Shown: piece by piece, positions 1 to 10,291 of the stretch
How the letters are laid out: each line of letters starts with the position of its first letter
How positions within the stretch are numbered: the stretch's first letter is position 1
The notes under the pieces: model-generated
Told to the model about the DNA's origin: nothing
Seen by the model: only the letters and a program-made list of their open reading frames with translations
Database searches by the model: none
From: [Haemophilus] ducreyi
GTDB lineage: Bacteria; Pseudomonadota; Gammaproteobacteria; Enterobacterales; Pasteurellaceae
Assembly (NCBI RefSeq): GCF_900109315.1
Contig: NZ_FOJC01000007.1
Location: 61,359 to 125,358, forward strand
Length of the DNA stretch: 64,000 bases
Reading direction: 5' to 3'
Position numbers and translations under genes: made by a program

Positions 1-398
1 TGGTTGGCGTGAGCTTCAATTTCTGTACGAATATGTTCATTGGCATATGGCAAAGGAGAAAGCCCTTCTAGTAGCGATTTGTAATAGAGCATGGTGCCAC
101 CTACTAAGAGTGGAATACGGCCGCTTGCTGTAATATCTGCCATTGCGTGTAATGCGTCAGCGTGAAAATGCATTGCTGAATAGCTTTCTTTAGGATCTAA
201 AATATCAATTAAGCGGTGCGGTGCTTGTGCGAGTTCCGCTGCAGTCGGTTTAGCTGTGCCGATATCCATTTCTTTATAAATGAGGGCAGAATCGACACTA
301 ATGACTTCAACGGGCAGTTGTTTACGTAATGCGATAGCTAAATCTGTTTTACCAGAAGCGGTCGGTCCCATTAAAAAAATTGCAACAGGTTTATTCAT
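1..398 (-). CDS. miaA: tRNA dimethylallyltransferase (partial)
   Basis: Only the N-terminal 132 codons are present; the gene runs off the left edge. The product transfers a dimethylallyl group to A37 of tRNAs that read UNN codons. The start gives [20 protein letters not shown], with the P-loop GPTASGKT at about residues 11-18, followed by the conserved [18 protein letters not shown] stretch of the family. It lies just downstream of mutL on the same strand, the usual gammaproteobacterial mutL-miaA arrangement. Identification is secure; only the C-terminal part is missing. Confidence 0.95.
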   Translation of the reverse strand, partial: MNKPVAIFLMGPTASGKTDLAIALRKQLPVEVISVDSALIYKEMDIGTAKPTAAELAQAPHRLIDILDPKESYSAMHFHADALHAMADITASGRIPLLVGGTMLYYKSLLEGLSPLPYANEHIRTEIEAHAN

Positions 399-461
399 TA
401 TTTTGATGGTCTTATAAAGTGAAAACTACCAGATCTTAGGTGATCCATTGGTTGTGAATGT

Positions 462-2258
462 TTAGGTTAAGTAAGCTGAAAAATCGACCGCTAGTTTCAG
501 ATCGGCTAATTGCGTTTTTGCCTGCTGTTCAATATTTGCGATCAGACGGATTCCTTCCGATAAACTATAAGTGGTCATTAATTCACTATTTTTAGCAAAA
601 AAACCCGCTAAATCATCGGTGTGTTGATTGAATAGTTGCAATAATAACAGCTGTAAATTTTGTTGACGTAAGCATTGTGGCACAGCAATGATGCTTAAGC
701 GAGTTTGCCCTTGCCAATGTTTTTGCTTAATTTCAAAACCATTGTCAAGTAATTGTGCTTGATACTGTTGCCAGCGTTTTGTTTGTGTTTGATCTAAGCT
801 CAAACTTAACGGAATTAAAAGTGGCTGTGATTTTTTCTCAGCCAATGATAAGGTTAATTGAAGCTGTGCTAATTTTTTTAACGGCACGACATAGAAATGT
901 TCTTGTTCTTTCAATAATAACGCTTTGTTTTCCACTAGCGCTAACACTTGGCTATGATGTGGATAAGGAGCAGCCGTTTCTGTTATAGCCGGTGTTGCTT
1001 GCGTGGTTAATGGTTCGGCATAAATTATCGGTGCAACGTTGGTGTTATCATTTTTGTCAGTGTTAATTAATTCAGCATAGCATTGTTGTGCGGTTTTAGT
1101 TGGCCTGTTTGTTGCACCTGAATAGGGTGGATAGGGCGTGCTTGAGAATATATTACTACCTGCGGCGGCTCGATTGTTATCAGCAGTGTAACAAGCCTTT
1201 GTTTCTGCAACACTATCCGTTTGGTTATCAGTCGGCGTTAATGCTAATTGTGCTTGCAATGCGTTTTGTACACCTTGCAGTATAAAGTCGTGGATCAGCC
1301 GTGCTTGATGGAATCGCACTTCGTGTTTTGCAGGGTGAACATTGACATCTAGTTCAGTCGGGTTTAAATCCAAAAAGAGTATAAAGGCGGGCTGATCGCC
1401 TGTTGGAATGAGTTCAGCATAGGCTTGGCGGACTGCGTGATTGATGATTTTATCTCGCATTACTCTGCCATTGACATAACTATAACTCAAGTCATTTTGC
1501 GGGCGTGCCAATTGTGGTGAACCCACCCAGCCGTATAAATGTAAATCACCGTGTTGCCATTCAATATGAGTGGCTTGTTGTAAGAAATGATTGCCACAGA
1601 TAGCAGCTACTCGTTTTTGTTGTTGTGCGACTGATTGATCGGCGACTTTACGATATTGGCGAATGATTTTGCCATTGTGCGTTAATGTAAAACTGATCGT
1701 AGGTTTGGCTAATGCAATTCGGCGGACCACTTCATCAATATGATTAAATTCAGTTTTGTCGGTGCGTAAAAATTTGCGCCTAGCCGGCGTATTGAAAAAT
1801 AGATTAGCCACTTCAATAGTGGTGCCAACAGGATGTGAAGCGGGTTGAATTTCGACATTCATTTCACGCCCTTGGGTATAAGCTTGCCACGCTTCTGTTT
1901 GGTTTGCGGTGCGAGAGGTTAAGGTCAAGCGTGAAACAGAACTGATACTGGCCAATGCTTCGCCACGAAAACCAAAGCTTAGAATCATTTCTAGATCTGC
2001 TAAAGTGGCTATTTTGCTCGTGGCGTGGCGAGTTAATGCAAGCGTGAGATCTTGTTTAGCAATACCGCAACCGTTATCACGGAGACGAATTAATTGAACA
2101 CCGCCTTTTTCTATATCAATTTGAATATGGTTAGCACCCGCATCTAAGCTATTTTCTACTAATTCTTTGACCACAGAAGCAGGTCTTTCTACGACTTCAC
2201 CGGCGGCAATTTGATTGGCAAGCTGAGGCGGTAGAATATGGATAAGATGCTGAGTCAT
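462..2258 (-). CDS. mutL: DNA mismatch repair protein MutL
   Basis: 598 residues, normal for a gammaproteobacterial MutL. It couples MutS mismatch recognition to MutH and UvrD. The N-terminal GHKL ATPase motifs are all visible: ENSLDAG near residue 36, DNGCGI near 61, FGFRGEAL near 94 and [10 protein letters not shown] near 153. A variable Q/T-rich linker (about 335-430) leads to a C-terminal dimerisation domain. I see no DQHA(X)2E(X)4E endonuclease motif, as expected where MutH does the nicking. miaA follows downstream after 63 nt. Confidence 0.97.
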   Translation of the reverse strand: MTQHLIHILPPQLANQIAAGEVVERPASVVKELVENSLDAGANHIQIDIEKGGVQLIRLRDNGCGIAKQDLTLALTRHATSKIATLADLEMILSFGFRGEALASISSVSRLTLTSRTANQTEAWQAYTQGREMNVEIQPASHPVGTTIEVANLFFNTPARRKFLRTDKTEFNHIDEVVRRIALAKPTISFTLTHNGKIIRQYRKVADQSVAQQQKRVAAICGNHFLQQATHIEWQHGDLHLYGWVGSPQLARPQNDLSYSYVNGRVMRDKIINHAVRQAYAELIPTGDQPAFILFLDLNPTELDVNVHPAKHEVRFHQARLIHDFILQGVQNALQAQLALTPTDNQTDSVAETKACYTADNNRAAAGSNIFSSTPYPPYSGATNRPTKTAQQCYAELINTDKNDNTNVAPIIYAEPLTTQATPAITETAAPYPHHSQVLALVENKALLLKEQEHFYVVPLKKLAQLQLTLSLAEKKSQPLLIPLSLSLDQTQTKRWQQYQAQLLDNGFEIKQKHWQGQTRLSIIAVPQCLRQQNLQLLLLQLFNQHTDDLAGFFAKNSELMTTYSLSEGIRLIANIEQQAKTQLADLKLAVDFSAYLT

Positions 2259-2371
2259 AATAATTAAGATTGATTTTGAGCGAAAAATTACCTTATTTTA
2301 ACGAAAATTCTTTATATTTAATAGGCTATGGTACACTGATAACTATTTTTATACTTTGGTTTTATATGGTT

Positions 2372-3193
2372 ATGAATAAATTAATATTATTTGGCAGTAT
2401 TTTTTTTAAGCGTTGGCAACAGAACAGAATTTCTATATCAGCAGGTTATTTAACCTATAACACAATGTTAGCCTTAGTGCCATTAGTGATGGTGGTCTTT
2501 TCGGTGTTTACATTTTTTCCTATTTTCACTGAAGCCACGGAATTATTGAAAACCTTCGTTTACGATAATTTTGCACCCAATGCGGGCAATGTTGTAGAAG
2601 AATATGTTGAGCTGTTTGTGAGCAATTCAAAGAAAATGGGGCTAGTCAGTATGTTAGGGCTGTTTATTGTGGCAGTGATGCTGATCTCAAGCATTGATCA
2701 AAGCTTGAATGATATTTGGCATAATACCCGTAAGCGCGCACTTTTGCTCTCTTTTTTGCTCTATATTCTGATTCTAATTTTTGCCCCATTATTAGCGGGG
2801 GCAAGTATTGCAATTACTACCTATATTATGTCGTTTGAAGTATTCAGCGAAAACGGCATTTTTTCATTTAGCCACTACTTATTGGAATATGCGCCATTCT
2901 TTTTGGTTTGGTTATTATTCACTTTAGTTTATTGGATCGTGCCAAATACAACTGTGGCTTTTCGACATGCAACTATTGGCGCATTATTTGCGGCGAGTTT
3001 TTTTACGTTAGGCAAACAGGCATTTATTTGGTATGTAGTAACTTTTCCTTCTTACCAAGCGATTTATGGCACTTTAGCTGTGTTACCCATTATGATTGTT
3101 TGGATTCATCTAAGCTGGCAAGTTGTGTTATTAGGTGGGCAATTTGCGGCTGTTTTAAAAGAAATCAATATGACTAAGGAGAATGAGCGTTAG
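2372..3193 (+). CDS. YihY/BrkB family inner-membrane protein (UPF0761)
   Basis: 273 residues from the ATG at 2372 (MNKLILFGS). The frame is open upstream to 2270, but this start gives the family's usual length. A conserved N-terminal [20 protein letters not shown] segment precedes about six hydrophobic spans. The family was once labelled ribonuclease BN; that activity is not accepted for it now, and its function is unknown. The stop lies just before dtd, so the two are probably cotranscribed. Confidence 0.85.
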   Translation: MNKLILFGSIFFKRWQQNRISISAGYLTYNTMLALVPLVMVVFSVFTFFPIFTEATELLKTFVYDNFAPNAGNVVEEYVELFVSNSKKMGLVSMLGLFIVAVMLISSIDQSLNDIWHNTRKRALLLSFLLYILILIFAPLLAGASIAITTYIMSFEVFSENGIFSFSHYLLEYAPFFLVWLLFTLVYWIVPNTTVAFRHATIGALFAASFFTLGKQAFIWYVVTFPSYQAIYGTLAVLPIMIVWIHLSWQVVLLGGQFAAVLKEINMTKENER

Positions 3194-3194
3194 T

Positions 3195-3629
3195 ATGATC
3201 GGCTTAATACAACGGGTAAAATCGGCTAATGTACGAGTTGAACAACAAATTGTAGGTCAAATTGAACAAGGGCTATTAGTCTTTCTTGGTGTTGAGCAAG
3301 GTGATGATCAGAGCAAAGCGGATAAATTATTGCAAAAAGTGTTAAATTACCGTGTCTTTGCTGATCAAAAAGGCAAAATGAATCTCAACGTACAACAAGC
3401 TGGTGGCAGTTTGTTAGTTGTATCTCAATTTACCCTAGTAGCAGATACGCAAAAAGGATTAAGGCCTAGCTTTTCACGTGGCGCATCTCCCGCAGATGCA
3501 AAAGCGTTGTATGACTATTTTCATCAACAGGCAGCATTGCATATCCATACAGAAACAGGCCAATTTGCTGCTGATATGCAAGTCAGCTTACAAAATGATG
3601 GGCCGGTGACGTTTTGGTTACAAGTTTAA
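3195..3629 (+). CDS. dtd: D-aminoacyl-tRNA deacylase
   Basis: 144 residues from [18 protein letters not shown]. The enzyme hydrolyses D-amino acids wrongly attached to tRNA. The two signatures of the active site at the dimer interface are visible: SQFTL near residue 77 and NDGPVTF near 135. An ATG at 3183 is in frame, but it would sit one base from the AAGGAG at 3176-3181, so the ATG at 3195 (13-nt gap) is preferred; it also matches the family's start. It begins two bases after the yihY stop. Confidence 0.95.
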   Translation: MIGLIQRVKSANVRVEQQIVGQIEQGLLVFLGVEQGDDQSKADKLLQKVLNYRVFADQKGKMNLNVQQAGGSLLVVSQFTLVADTQKGLRPSFSRGASPADAKALYDYFHQQAALHIHTETGQFAADMQVSLQNDGPVTFWLQV

Positions 3630-3644
3630 GCGGTATTATAATGT

Positions 3645-3675
3645 AAAAAAAGTGCGGAAAAGACCGCACTTTTTA
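3645..3675. terminator. Hairpin made of an inverted uptake-signal pair
   Basis: AAAAAGTGCGG, a short loop and CCGCACTTTTT form a perfect stem with T tracts on both sides. It lies between converging dtd and the lipoprotein gene, so it probably terminates both. The right arm contains the AAGTGCGGT (Haemophilus-type) uptake core at 3663-3671 on the minus strand. Paired uptake signals as terminators are well known in Pasteurellaceae. Confidence 0.85.
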
Positions 3676-3695
3676 CCGGTTATGCAACCGCGTGA

Positions 3696-4235
3696 TTAAT
3701 AGAAAAATTGTTGACTACGGCTACCATCACATTGTTGTAGCGTGAGTTTATTACGGTCTCTGCCCACTTCTAAACATTTTCCATTCATTTCACTACGAAT
3801 TTGATGCCCTTGACGGAACCAACGCTGGTTTTTGCCACCGTGACAACGATAAGCAATAATACGAGCGCCATCAAATTTGTTTTCGCTGCCGACATCTAAA
3901 CATTGCCCATTAACACGGATACTATCGCGATAGAATGTAAAGCGCTGATTATCTCCACCATGGCAACGATAGCTAATAATCCCTTTATAGTTGGAACGGC
4001 TTTGATCTAAACATTTGCCCCAATAGGTGCGAATCTCACCGGTGTAATGGTAATGTGGATAGCGGTCATTTCTATCATATTTATCACGATCATACTTATC
4101 GCTTTCGTGATAAATCATGTGGTGATGCTCTGATTGAATAACGACAGTATCCTCAATCGGGTTATCGACCGCGGGAGGTGCATATACACAACCAGACAGC
4201 AAGCCAATAATGCTAAATAGGCCTAATGTTTTCAT
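3696..4235 (-). CDS. Putative lipoprotein with ricin-type lectin domain
   Basis: 179 residues. A lipoprotein signal ends in the lipobox LLSGC (Cys16). A charged H/D/Y-rich linker (about 35-65) follows, with DKYDRDKYDRNDRY low-complexity repeats. The rest is a beta-trefoil-like region with three repeats, each with GKCLD/GQCLDVG/GKCLEVG followed by RCHGGDNQRF, RCHGGKNQRW or QCDGSRSQQF, i.e. the Qx(W/F) pattern of ricin-B lectins. It is probably anchored in the outer membrane and may bind glycans. The fold is shared with CdtA/CdtC toxin subunits, but no cdtB-like gene is nearby. It seems to stand alone. Confidence 0.75.
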   Translation of the reverse strand: MKTLGLFSIIGLLSGCVYAPPAVDNPIEDTVVIQSEHHHMIYHESDKYDRDKYDRNDRYPHYHYTGEIRTYWGKCLDQSRSNYKGIISYRCHGGDNQRFTFYRDSIRVNGQCLDVGSENKFDGARIIAYRCHGGKNQRWFRQGHQIRSEMNGKCLEVGRDRNKLTLQQCDGSRSQQFFY

Positions 4236-4380
4236 GTTAGTTTCCTTTGTTTATTTTTGTATGGAATTAAAACAACTTTTTAGCATAAAAGTTCGCTTTT
4301 AGGAAAAAATTTACATTAAAATGGGCTTATACCACTAAAAACTGCTTAAATTGAACGGATTAATCCGCTATTTTTGTAAA

Positions 4381-5565
4381 TTAGCCCGCTTGTACAAGCG
4401 GTTTATTTGTGGTTTTTTTTAGCAAAATATAACCAACAATCGCCGCAATACTGGTTCCAATTAAAATGCCTAACCGAGATAACGCAAGGATCGTTTCATC
4501 TGGGTGTTCTTCACCAAATGATAATCCCGCAATAAAAACAGACATCGTAAAACCAATGCCACATAATACCGCTATCGCAAACACTTGCTTAAAGTTGATA
4601 CCTTCTGGCAGTTTGGCTAAGCCCGCTCGTACAGCTAGATAGCAGAAAGAGAAGACGCCAACCGGTTTACCAATTAATAAACCTAATGTAATGCCCAACG
4701 GTAAGGGAGACGTTAATTTAGCTAAACTCATTCCGGCTAGAGAGACGCCCGCATTTGAAAAAGCGAATAAAGGCAAAATAGCGAAAGCACACCAAGGCGC
4801 AAGCGTATGTTCTAAATCGTGTAACGGAGTTTCGCCTTTTTTACCGCGTAATGGGATACAAAAGCCGATAATTACCCCCGCAAGTGTCGCGTGTACGCCT
4901 GATTTTAAGACAGAAGCCCATAGAATCGTGCCTACAATCACGTAATGAATGATACCGGTTACTTTGTAACGATTCATTGTAATTAAAACCATAATAGCAA
5001 TGCTAGCAATGATAAGTGCTAGCATACTTAACTCATTAGAAAAGAATAATGCAATCACGATAATAGCGCCAATATCGTCAATAATTGCTAATGCAAGTAA
5101 AAAGACCTTTAATGTCGCAGGAACTTGTTTACTTAATAACGCCACAATCCCTAAGGCAAAGGCAATATCTGTTGCCATTGGAATTGCCCAACCTTGCTGA
5201 TATTCTGGATAATCACGGTTAATAAACCAATAAATAAGGGCCGGTACAACCATACCACCAATTGCAGCAAAAGCAGGGAAAATCGCTTTTTGATAGCTCG
5301 ATAATGAACCTTCTAACAGCTCACGTTTTACTTCCATACCGACTAGAATAAAAAAGACCGCCATAAAGCCATCGTTAATCCACATTAATAGCGGTTTATC
5401 AATACTAAAAGCGCCTAATTTTACAGCGACTTGTGTTTGTAAAAATTCGAAATAATATGGGCTAAATACAGAATTTGCACATAGCATGGCTAATAATGCA
5501 GCAATTAACAGTAAAATGCCGCCCGCGGCTTCTAATTTTAGAAATTTCTGAATTTTCTCGATCAT
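4381..5565 (-). CDS. nhaA: Na+/H+ antiporter NhaA
   Basis: 394 residues, about 12 membrane segments. The protein exchanges H+ for Na+ or Li+ at the inner membrane. It starts [16 protein letters not shown], as in the family. The ion-binding region reads [10 protein letters not shown] (about residues 133-142) and [16 protein letters not shown], holding the paired aspartates. The frame is open to 5583, but AAAGGGAG six bases before 5565 marks this start. It is monocistronic: the lipoprotein gene is over 140 nt downstream. Confidence 0.96.
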   Translation of the reverse strand: MIEKIQKFLKLEAAGGILLLIAALLAMLCANSVFSPYYFEFLQTQVAVKLGAFSIDKPLLMWINDGFMAVFFILVGMEVKRELLEGSLSSYQKAIFPAFAAIGGMVVPALIYWFINRDYPEYQQGWAIPMATDIAFALGIVALLSKQVPATLKVFLLALAIIDDIGAIIVIALFFSNELSMLALIIASIAIMVLITMNRYKVTGIIHYVIVGTILWASVLKSGVHATLAGVIIGFCIPLRGKKGETPLHDLEHTLAPWCAFAILPLFAFSNAGVSLAGMSLAKLTSPLPLGITLGLLIGKPVGVFSFCYLAVRAGLAKLPEGINFKQVFAIAVLCGIGFTMSVFIAGLSFGEEHPDETILALSRLGILIGTSIAAIVGYILLKKTTNKPLVQAG

Positions 5566-5736
5566 GACACTCCCTTTTACCACCGAGGTTATGTAAAATT
5601 TTAATCAACATCATTTTAACTAAATAAAAAAGAAAAAACGCCTATAATTTGTGATAATTGAGAATTATATCACTATTAATCGATGATTTAATCAACAACA
5701 TTACTTTTTGACGGCTTGTTAATCCTGTACATTTTT

Positions 5737-6477
5737 ATGCCCAAAACCGCAACTATTATTGAAGTGGCCTTTGCTCATTATGATGAAGCCATTCCATTAT
5801 CCCCTTTACCTAAAGCGCTTTCCGAACGTCAATTTAAGCGGTGGAAAAGCCGTTGCCTTGCTAATTTTTTATTAGGCAAACTCTTTGAAAAACACCAATT
5901 AGTAACGCAATTATTAGACAACATACAACTCACCACAAGCGGTCGCCCATTTGTGGCTCATCCGAACATTGATTTTAATATTAGCCACTCAGGTGATTGG
6001 GTAGCGGTTATTTTATGTAAAAAAGAAGCCGCTACAGCTACGCCTAAAAAATGCGTTGGTATTGATATTGAACATCCGCAGCGATCACGGCGCTATGCAG
6101 ACTTATTAAAGCATTATGCCAACCCTGAAGAAATTGAAGGATTGTTACACCAAAATCACACCCCTTTTACGGCATTAATCGATCGTTTTTATCTGAGTTG
6201 GTGTATTCGCGAAGCGGTTTTGAAATCACAAGGCGTAGGAATTGTTAAATTATCCGAAGTTTGTCATTTGCCACAACAACGATTGATTGAATCAGCCCAT
6301 TGCCCAACCGGTAAACTTTGTTTTTATCATCAACTGCCTTTTTATCTTTGCTATTTTTATGAAGCGATTGAGTATTGCCAACCTAAATTAATGCAATGGC
6401 AACAAGGAAAATGGCAAACCATAGATCATATTGAACCGCTTGTTTATCAAGTTAATCCACAGAAAGCGGACAATTAA
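5737..6477 (+). CDS. 4'-phosphopantetheinyl transferase (Sfp-type)
   Basis: 246 residues from the ATG at 5737. The enzyme moves phosphopantetheine from CoA to a carrier-protein serine. The two signatures are present: CVGIDIEHP (Mg2+ and CoA binding, about residues 110-118) and FYLSWCIREAVLKSQG (about 154-169). In the second, the usual KE is RE, which keeps the catalytic Glu and the distal Lys. The length fits the long Sfp/Gsp class rather than AcpS. No polyketide or peptide synthase genes are in the window, so its carrier is probably acyl carrier protein. Confidence 0.85.
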   Translation: MPKTATIIEVAFAHYDEAIPLSPLPKALSERQFKRWKSRCLANFLLGKLFEKHQLVTQLLDNIQLTTSGRPFVAHPNIDFNISHSGDWVAVILCKKEAATATPKKCVGIDIEHPQRSRRYADLLKHYANPEEIEGLLHQNHTPFTALIDRFYLSWCIREAVLKSQGVGIVKLSEVCHLPQQRLIESAHCPTGKLCFYHQLPFYLCYFYEAIEYCQPKLMQWQQGKWQTIDHIEPLVYQVNPQKADN

Positions 6478-6701
6478 TCATATTGCCACGCTTGAATGAT
6501 AGGCTTAAAGGTCAGATAATGTGAATATATTGCTTTTTTTATAAGCACCAACTGTGTTAGAAATGTCCATTTGATCGGCAAATATAGTAAAAATGTGGCG
6601 TATGCCGCATTTTTAATATTCTCTAGCTGATAAATTCAGATAAAGTCAGTAAAGTATACTTTCAATTGATTGCTAAGTAATTGTTGACATAAGGAGAATA
6701 T

Positions 6702-7529
6702 ATGGGCAATTTTTACTCGCTAGGGAAAAAAGAACCTATCATACGATTACTTCAAATTACAGATTGCCATCTTTTTTCATCAGAAAGTGAGTGTTTATTG
6801 GGTATTAACACCACTAAAACTTTTCAGGCGGTGATCGAACACATTCATCAAACGGATTTTGCGTATGATGCAGTGTTGGCAACCGGTGATTTAATTCAGG
6901 ATCATAATCCCGAAGCGTACCATCGTTTTGCAGAAATGGCGAAGCAGTTTGTTAAACCGTTATTTTGGTTAGAAGGCAATCATGATCAACAACCACAAAT
7001 GAGCCTTTATTTAGGCAAATACCCGCATATTCAGCCTGAAAAACAGTTATTAGCGGGAGAAAAATGGCAGATCTTACTGTTAAATAGCCAAGTAGCGGGC
7101 GCGCCGAGTGGTTATCTCTCAGCAGGTCAGCTTGCTTGGTTAAATAGTAAACTTGCAAAGCACCTTGATCGTTATGCTTTAGTCGTCTTGCACCATAATA
7201 TTTTGCCAACCAATTCAGCCTGGTTAGATCAACATTGTTTGAAAAATAGTGAACAATTAGCAAAAGTATTAAAATCGTATCGCAACGTTAAAGCCATTTT
7301 ACACGGGCATATTCATCAAGAAGTTGATCGCGTATGGCAAGGCTATCGCGTATTAGCCACGCCATCGACCTGCATTCAGTTTAAACCCAATTGTCGTGAT
7401 TTTACATTAGATATGTTACCACAAGGTTGGCGAGAAATTAGTCTATTAGAAGATGGCAGCATCGAAACCACTGTCAAACGGCTAGCCTCTAATCAATTCT
7501 TACCTGACTTTCAATCCAAAGGTTATTAG
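6702..7529 (+). CDS. cpdA: 3',5'-cyclic-AMP phosphodiesterase CpdA (Icc)
   Basis: 275 residues with an AAGGAG Shine-Dalgarno upstream. It is a calcineurin-like metallophosphoesterase that hydrolyses cAMP. The metal motifs are in order: ITDCHLF (about 20-26), TGDLIQD (about 66-72), GNHDQ (about 97-101), VVLHHN (about 164-169) and LHGHIHQE (about 201-208). It matches Icc of H. influenzae and CpdA of E. coli in length and motifs. cAMP level also bears on the CRP-like site before manXYZ further along. Confidence 0.93.
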   Translation: MGNFYSLGKKEPIIRLLQITDCHLFSSESECLLGINTTKTFQAVIEHIHQTDFAYDAVLATGDLIQDHNPEAYHRFAEMAKQFVKPLFWLEGNHDQQPQMSLYLGKYPHIQPEKQLLAGEKWQILLLNSQVAGAPSGYLSAGQLAWLNSKLAKHLDRYALVVLHHNILPTNSAWLDQHCLKNSEQLAKVLKSYRNVKAILHGHIHQEVDRVWQGYRVLATPSTCIQFKPNCRDFTLDMLPQGWREISLLEDGSIETTVKRLASNQFLPDFQSKGY

Positions 7530-7748
7530 GCTTTTTTCTATGCCTTAAGATGGCTAGCGAAAAGCTTAGCTTATTTTCATCATTCTGAAATAAGCAAACG
7601 ATTACCTTTACTTTGTTATCAATTTCTTAGCACAAGACAAATTTCTTATAAATTATATGCATTGCCTATTTTAAATTTATTCAAATTCTTGTATCTTTCT
7701 CATTTCGCAAATTCTTGTGAAAATCCACCCGCTTGAAGGAATCTCCCA

Positions 7749-9164
7749 ATGTCTGTAAACAGAGTACTTGATTTAATTAAAGAAAACGACATTAAATTTG
7801 TTATGTTAAAATTTACCGATATTAAAGGTAAAGAACACGGTGTTTCATTACCAGTCAGCTTGGTTGTTGATGATCTAGAAGTACTATTTGAAGAAGGCAA
7901 AATGTTTGATGGATCTTCTGTTGAAGGATGGAAAGCCATTAATAAAGCCGATATGTTATTAATGCCGATTGCTGAAACGGCAGTGGTTGATCCTTTTGCA
8001 CAGATTCCAACAATGACGATCCGTTGCAGTATCTATGAACCAAATACCATGCAACCTTACGATCGTGATCCACGTTCAATTGCATCGCGAGCAGAAAACT
8101 TCTTAAAATCGACCAGTATTGCAGACAGCGTAATGTTTGGGCCCGAGCCAGAATTTTTCTTATTTGATGATGTACGATATGCTACTGAAGCCAATAATGT
8201 ATCGTATAAAATCGATGATATTGAAGCGATGTGGAATACCAACCGCAAATATGAAGACGGCAATAACGCTTATCGCCCATTGAAAAAAGGCGGCTATTGC
8301 GCGGTTGCTCCGCTTGACAACGCACACGATATTCGTTCAGAAATGTGCTTAATTATGGAACAAATGGGATTAATTATTGAAGCACATCATCACGAAGTGG
8401 CTACAGCCGGACAAAATGAAATCGCGACTAAATTTAATAGCCTAACGCTAAAAGCAGATGAAACGCAAATTTATAAATATGTAGTGCAAAATGTAGCGAT
8501 TGCACACGCTAAAACGGCTTGCTTTATGCCAAAACCGTTTGCTGGAGATAATGGCTCAGGTATGCATTGTAATATGTCCTTAAGTAAAGCGGGTAAAAAT
8601 ATCTTTATGGGTGATAAATATGCAGGATTGTCTGAAACAGCCTTATATTATATCGGCGGTATTATTAAACACGCCAAAGCATTAAATGCATTCACAAACC
8701 CAACCACCAACTCTTATAAACGTTTAGTGCCAGGTTTTGAAGCACCAGTTTTATTAGCATATTCTGCTAGTAATCGTTCCGCATCTATTCGTATTCCAGC
8801 CGTCACAACCCCAAAAGCAACACGGATTGAAGCTCGCTTCCCTGATCCAATGGCGAACCCATACTTATGTTTTGCGGCATTACTAATGGCAGGGCTTGAT
8901 GGTATTATCAATAAGATCCATCCTGGTGATACAATGGATAAAAATTTATATGATTTACCGCCAGAAGAATTGCAAGATATTCCTGCGGTTGCAAGTTCAT
9001 TAGCAGAAGCCCTTGATGCGCTATCAACCGACTTCACTTTCTTAACACAAGGTAATGTATTCTCAAAAGCGTTTATTGATGCTTACATTGCCATTCGCCG
9101 TAAAGAAGTCGAGCGCTTAAATATGACGCCACATCCAGTAGAATTTGAAATGTATTACGCATAA
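7749..9164 (+). CDS. glnA: Glutamine synthetase, type I
   Basis: 471 residues, the length of the adenylylated bacterial enzyme. It makes glutamine from glutamate, ammonia and ATP. Visible motifs: FDGSSVEGW (about 56-64), [22 protein letters not shown] (about 265-277), the ATP-binding [17 protein letters not shown] stretch (about 352-364) and the adenylylation loop [11 protein letters not shown] with its Tyr near 399. Shine-Dalgarno GAAGGAA lies 8 nt before the ATG. No glnL/glnG follows; the gene converges on yidD. Confidence 0.97.
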   Translation: MSVNRVLDLIKENDIKFVMLKFTDIKGKEHGVSLPVSLVVDDLEVLFEEGKMFDGSSVEGWKAINKADMLLMPIAETAVVDPFAQIPTMTIRCSIYEPNTMQPYDRDPRSIASRAENFLKSTSIADSVMFGPEPEFFLFDDVRYATEANNVSYKIDDIEAMWNTNRKYEDGNNAYRPLKKGGYCAVAPLDNAHDIRSEMCLIMEQMGLIIEAHHHEVATAGQNEIATKFNSLTLKADETQIYKYVVQNVAIAHAKTACFMPKPFAGDNGSGMHCNMSLSKAGKNIFMGDKYAGLSETALYYIGGIIKHAKALNAFTNPTTNSYKRLVPGFEAPVLLAYSASNRSASIRIPAVTTPKATRIEARFPDPMANPYLCFAALLMAGLDGIINKIHPGDTMDKNLYDLPPEELQDIPAVASSLAEALDALSTDFTFLTQGNVFSKAFIDAYIAIRRKEVERLNMTPHPVEFEMYYA

Positions 9165-9182
9165 CATAGCGGACTAAAATAA

Positions 9183-9218
9183 TAAAAAAGCGACCGCTTA
9201 TGAGTCGCTTTTTTTATT
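9183..9218. terminator. Terminator after glnA
   Basis: AAAAAAGCGAC, a 9-nt loop and GTCGCTTTTTTT form a clean stem with a T run, 20 nt after the glnA stop. It abuts the end of convergent yidD, so it probably serves both strands. Confidence 0.85.
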
Positions 9219-9510
9219 GCTTATCTTTATTCGACTGTTGACAGCAAGCCGGAACCGGATCCTTGCCCCCCTCATTCCAAGGATGACAACGACAAATACG
9301 CTTTATTGCCAACCAACCACCACGTAAAGCACCATGCACTTTAATTGCTTGTACAGCATAAGTTGAACAGCTAGGATAAAAACGACAACGAGGGCCAATT
9401 AACGGGCTAATCGCATAGCGATAAAAATAGATAGGTAACAGTAAAAGACGCGCAGCGACACTTAATTTTTGTTTTGTGCTTGTTGACTGAGGCGAATATG
9501 ACGAGTCCAT
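9214..9510 (-). CDS. yidD: Membrane protein insertion efficiency factor YidD
   Basis: 98 residues. The small membrane-associated protein helps YidC insert proteins. The family core is complete: [34 protein letters not shown] and [12 protein letters not shown], with the conserved cysteines. The only in-frame ATG overlaps the end of rnpA by 49 nt, an overlap common for this pair. Unusually, yidC does not follow; the next gene is convergent glnA. Confidence 0.92.
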   Translation of the reverse strand: MDSSYSPQSTSTKQKLSVAARLLLLPIYFYRYAISPLIGPRCRFYPSCSTYAVQAIKVHGALRGGWLAIKRICRCHPWNEGGKDPVPACCQQSNKDKQ

Positions 9511-9833
9511 AATTTATCTATGGTTGCGAAAAGCGTAGCATTATCTAGTTTACCAATCCCATGCTTGGCAACAAAGACAAAGTCAAAATTAGGTAATTGA
9601 TGTTGTTTTAAACGGAAGCTTTCCCGCACAATACGTTTGATCCGATTGCGATCGTGAGCACGTTTTAAATGCTTTTTAGCAACGGTTAACCCAAGACGAG
9701 GCGTATTAACGCAATTTTGACGAGCAAGAATAGTAAGTTCAGCCGTGCTAGCACGATATGGTTGTTCAAACACAGCTTTAAATTGAATGGGAGCTAACAA
9801 ACGTAGCTCCCGAGAAAACGTTAGCTTATTCAC
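9462..9833 (-). CDS. rnpA: Ribonuclease P protein component
   Basis: 123 residues. The basic protein supports the RNA subunit in cutting tRNA 5' leaders. The signature [17 protein letters not shown] is at about residues 60-76, after [17 protein letters not shown] and [12 protein letters not shown]. It lies downstream of rpmH, as in nearly all bacteria, and is probably cotranscribed with it and yidD. Confidence 0.96.
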   Translation of the reverse strand: MNKLTFSRELRLLAPIQFKAVFEQPYRASTAELTILARQNCVNTPRLGLTVAKKHLKRAHDRNRIKRIVRESFRLKQHQLPNFDFVFVAKHGIGKLDNATLFATIDKLWTRHIRLSQQAQNKN

Positions 9834-9865
9834 TGACGTGACTTTGCTGACACTTTAACTGCAAA

Positions 9866-10000
9866 TTATGCAGATAAAGATTTACGGCCTTTAGCACGGC
9901 GACGTGCTAAAACTTGACGACCATTTTTAGTAGCCATACGAGCACGGAAACCGTGAGTACGAGCACGTTTTAATACAGAAGGTTGAAATGTACGTTTCAT
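9866..10000 (-). CDS. rpmH: Ribosomal protein bL34
   Basis: 44 codons: starts [20 protein letters not shown] and ends GRKSLSA, almost invariant for bL34 of the large ribosomal subunit. It heads the rpmH-rnpA-yidD operon. dnaA, which often lies divergently upstream, is not here; the next gene upstream is nlpD. Confidence 0.97.
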   Translation of the reverse strand: MKRTFQPSVLKRARTHGFRARMATKNGRQVLARRRAKGRKSLSA

Positions 10001-10077
10001 TGCTATCTACCTAAATATTGAAATATGTTGGCTTGAATTACATCTTAGCCAAACGAGGACTATAAAAAAGAACTGCG

Positions 10078-10106
10078 ATTTTACCGATAAAAGAAACAAA
10101 AATCAA
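10078..10106 (-). promoter_or_regulatory. Candidate sigma-70 promoter of rpmH
   Basis: On the minus strand, TTGATT (10106-10101) and TAAAAT (10083-10078) are separated by 17 nt, about 80 nt before the rpmH start. Position and spacing fit a housekeeping promoter. The rest of the gap 10001-10227 shows no gene. Confidence 0.5.
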
Positions 10107-10227
10107 GAAAGAAAGCAAAATACCTTTCGATTGTGGCAAAATTTTCCTGATAGCGTAAAGGCTTAGATTGAAGCTAAATAACGAATGAAAGGCTTTAAAA
10201 AAACAGCACATATTTGCATAACAATCA

Positions 10228-10273
10228 TAAAAAAAGACCGCTATTTTTCAAGCAAGAACAGCGGTCTTTTTCT
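10228..10273. terminator. Terminator after nlpD
   Basis: AAAAAGACCGCT and AGCGGTCTTTTT form a 12-bp stem 19 nt past the nlpD stop, with T tracts on both strands. The arms resemble degenerate uptake signals. Confidence 0.85.
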
Positions 10274-10291
10274 GCCAAATTTTACCTGATC

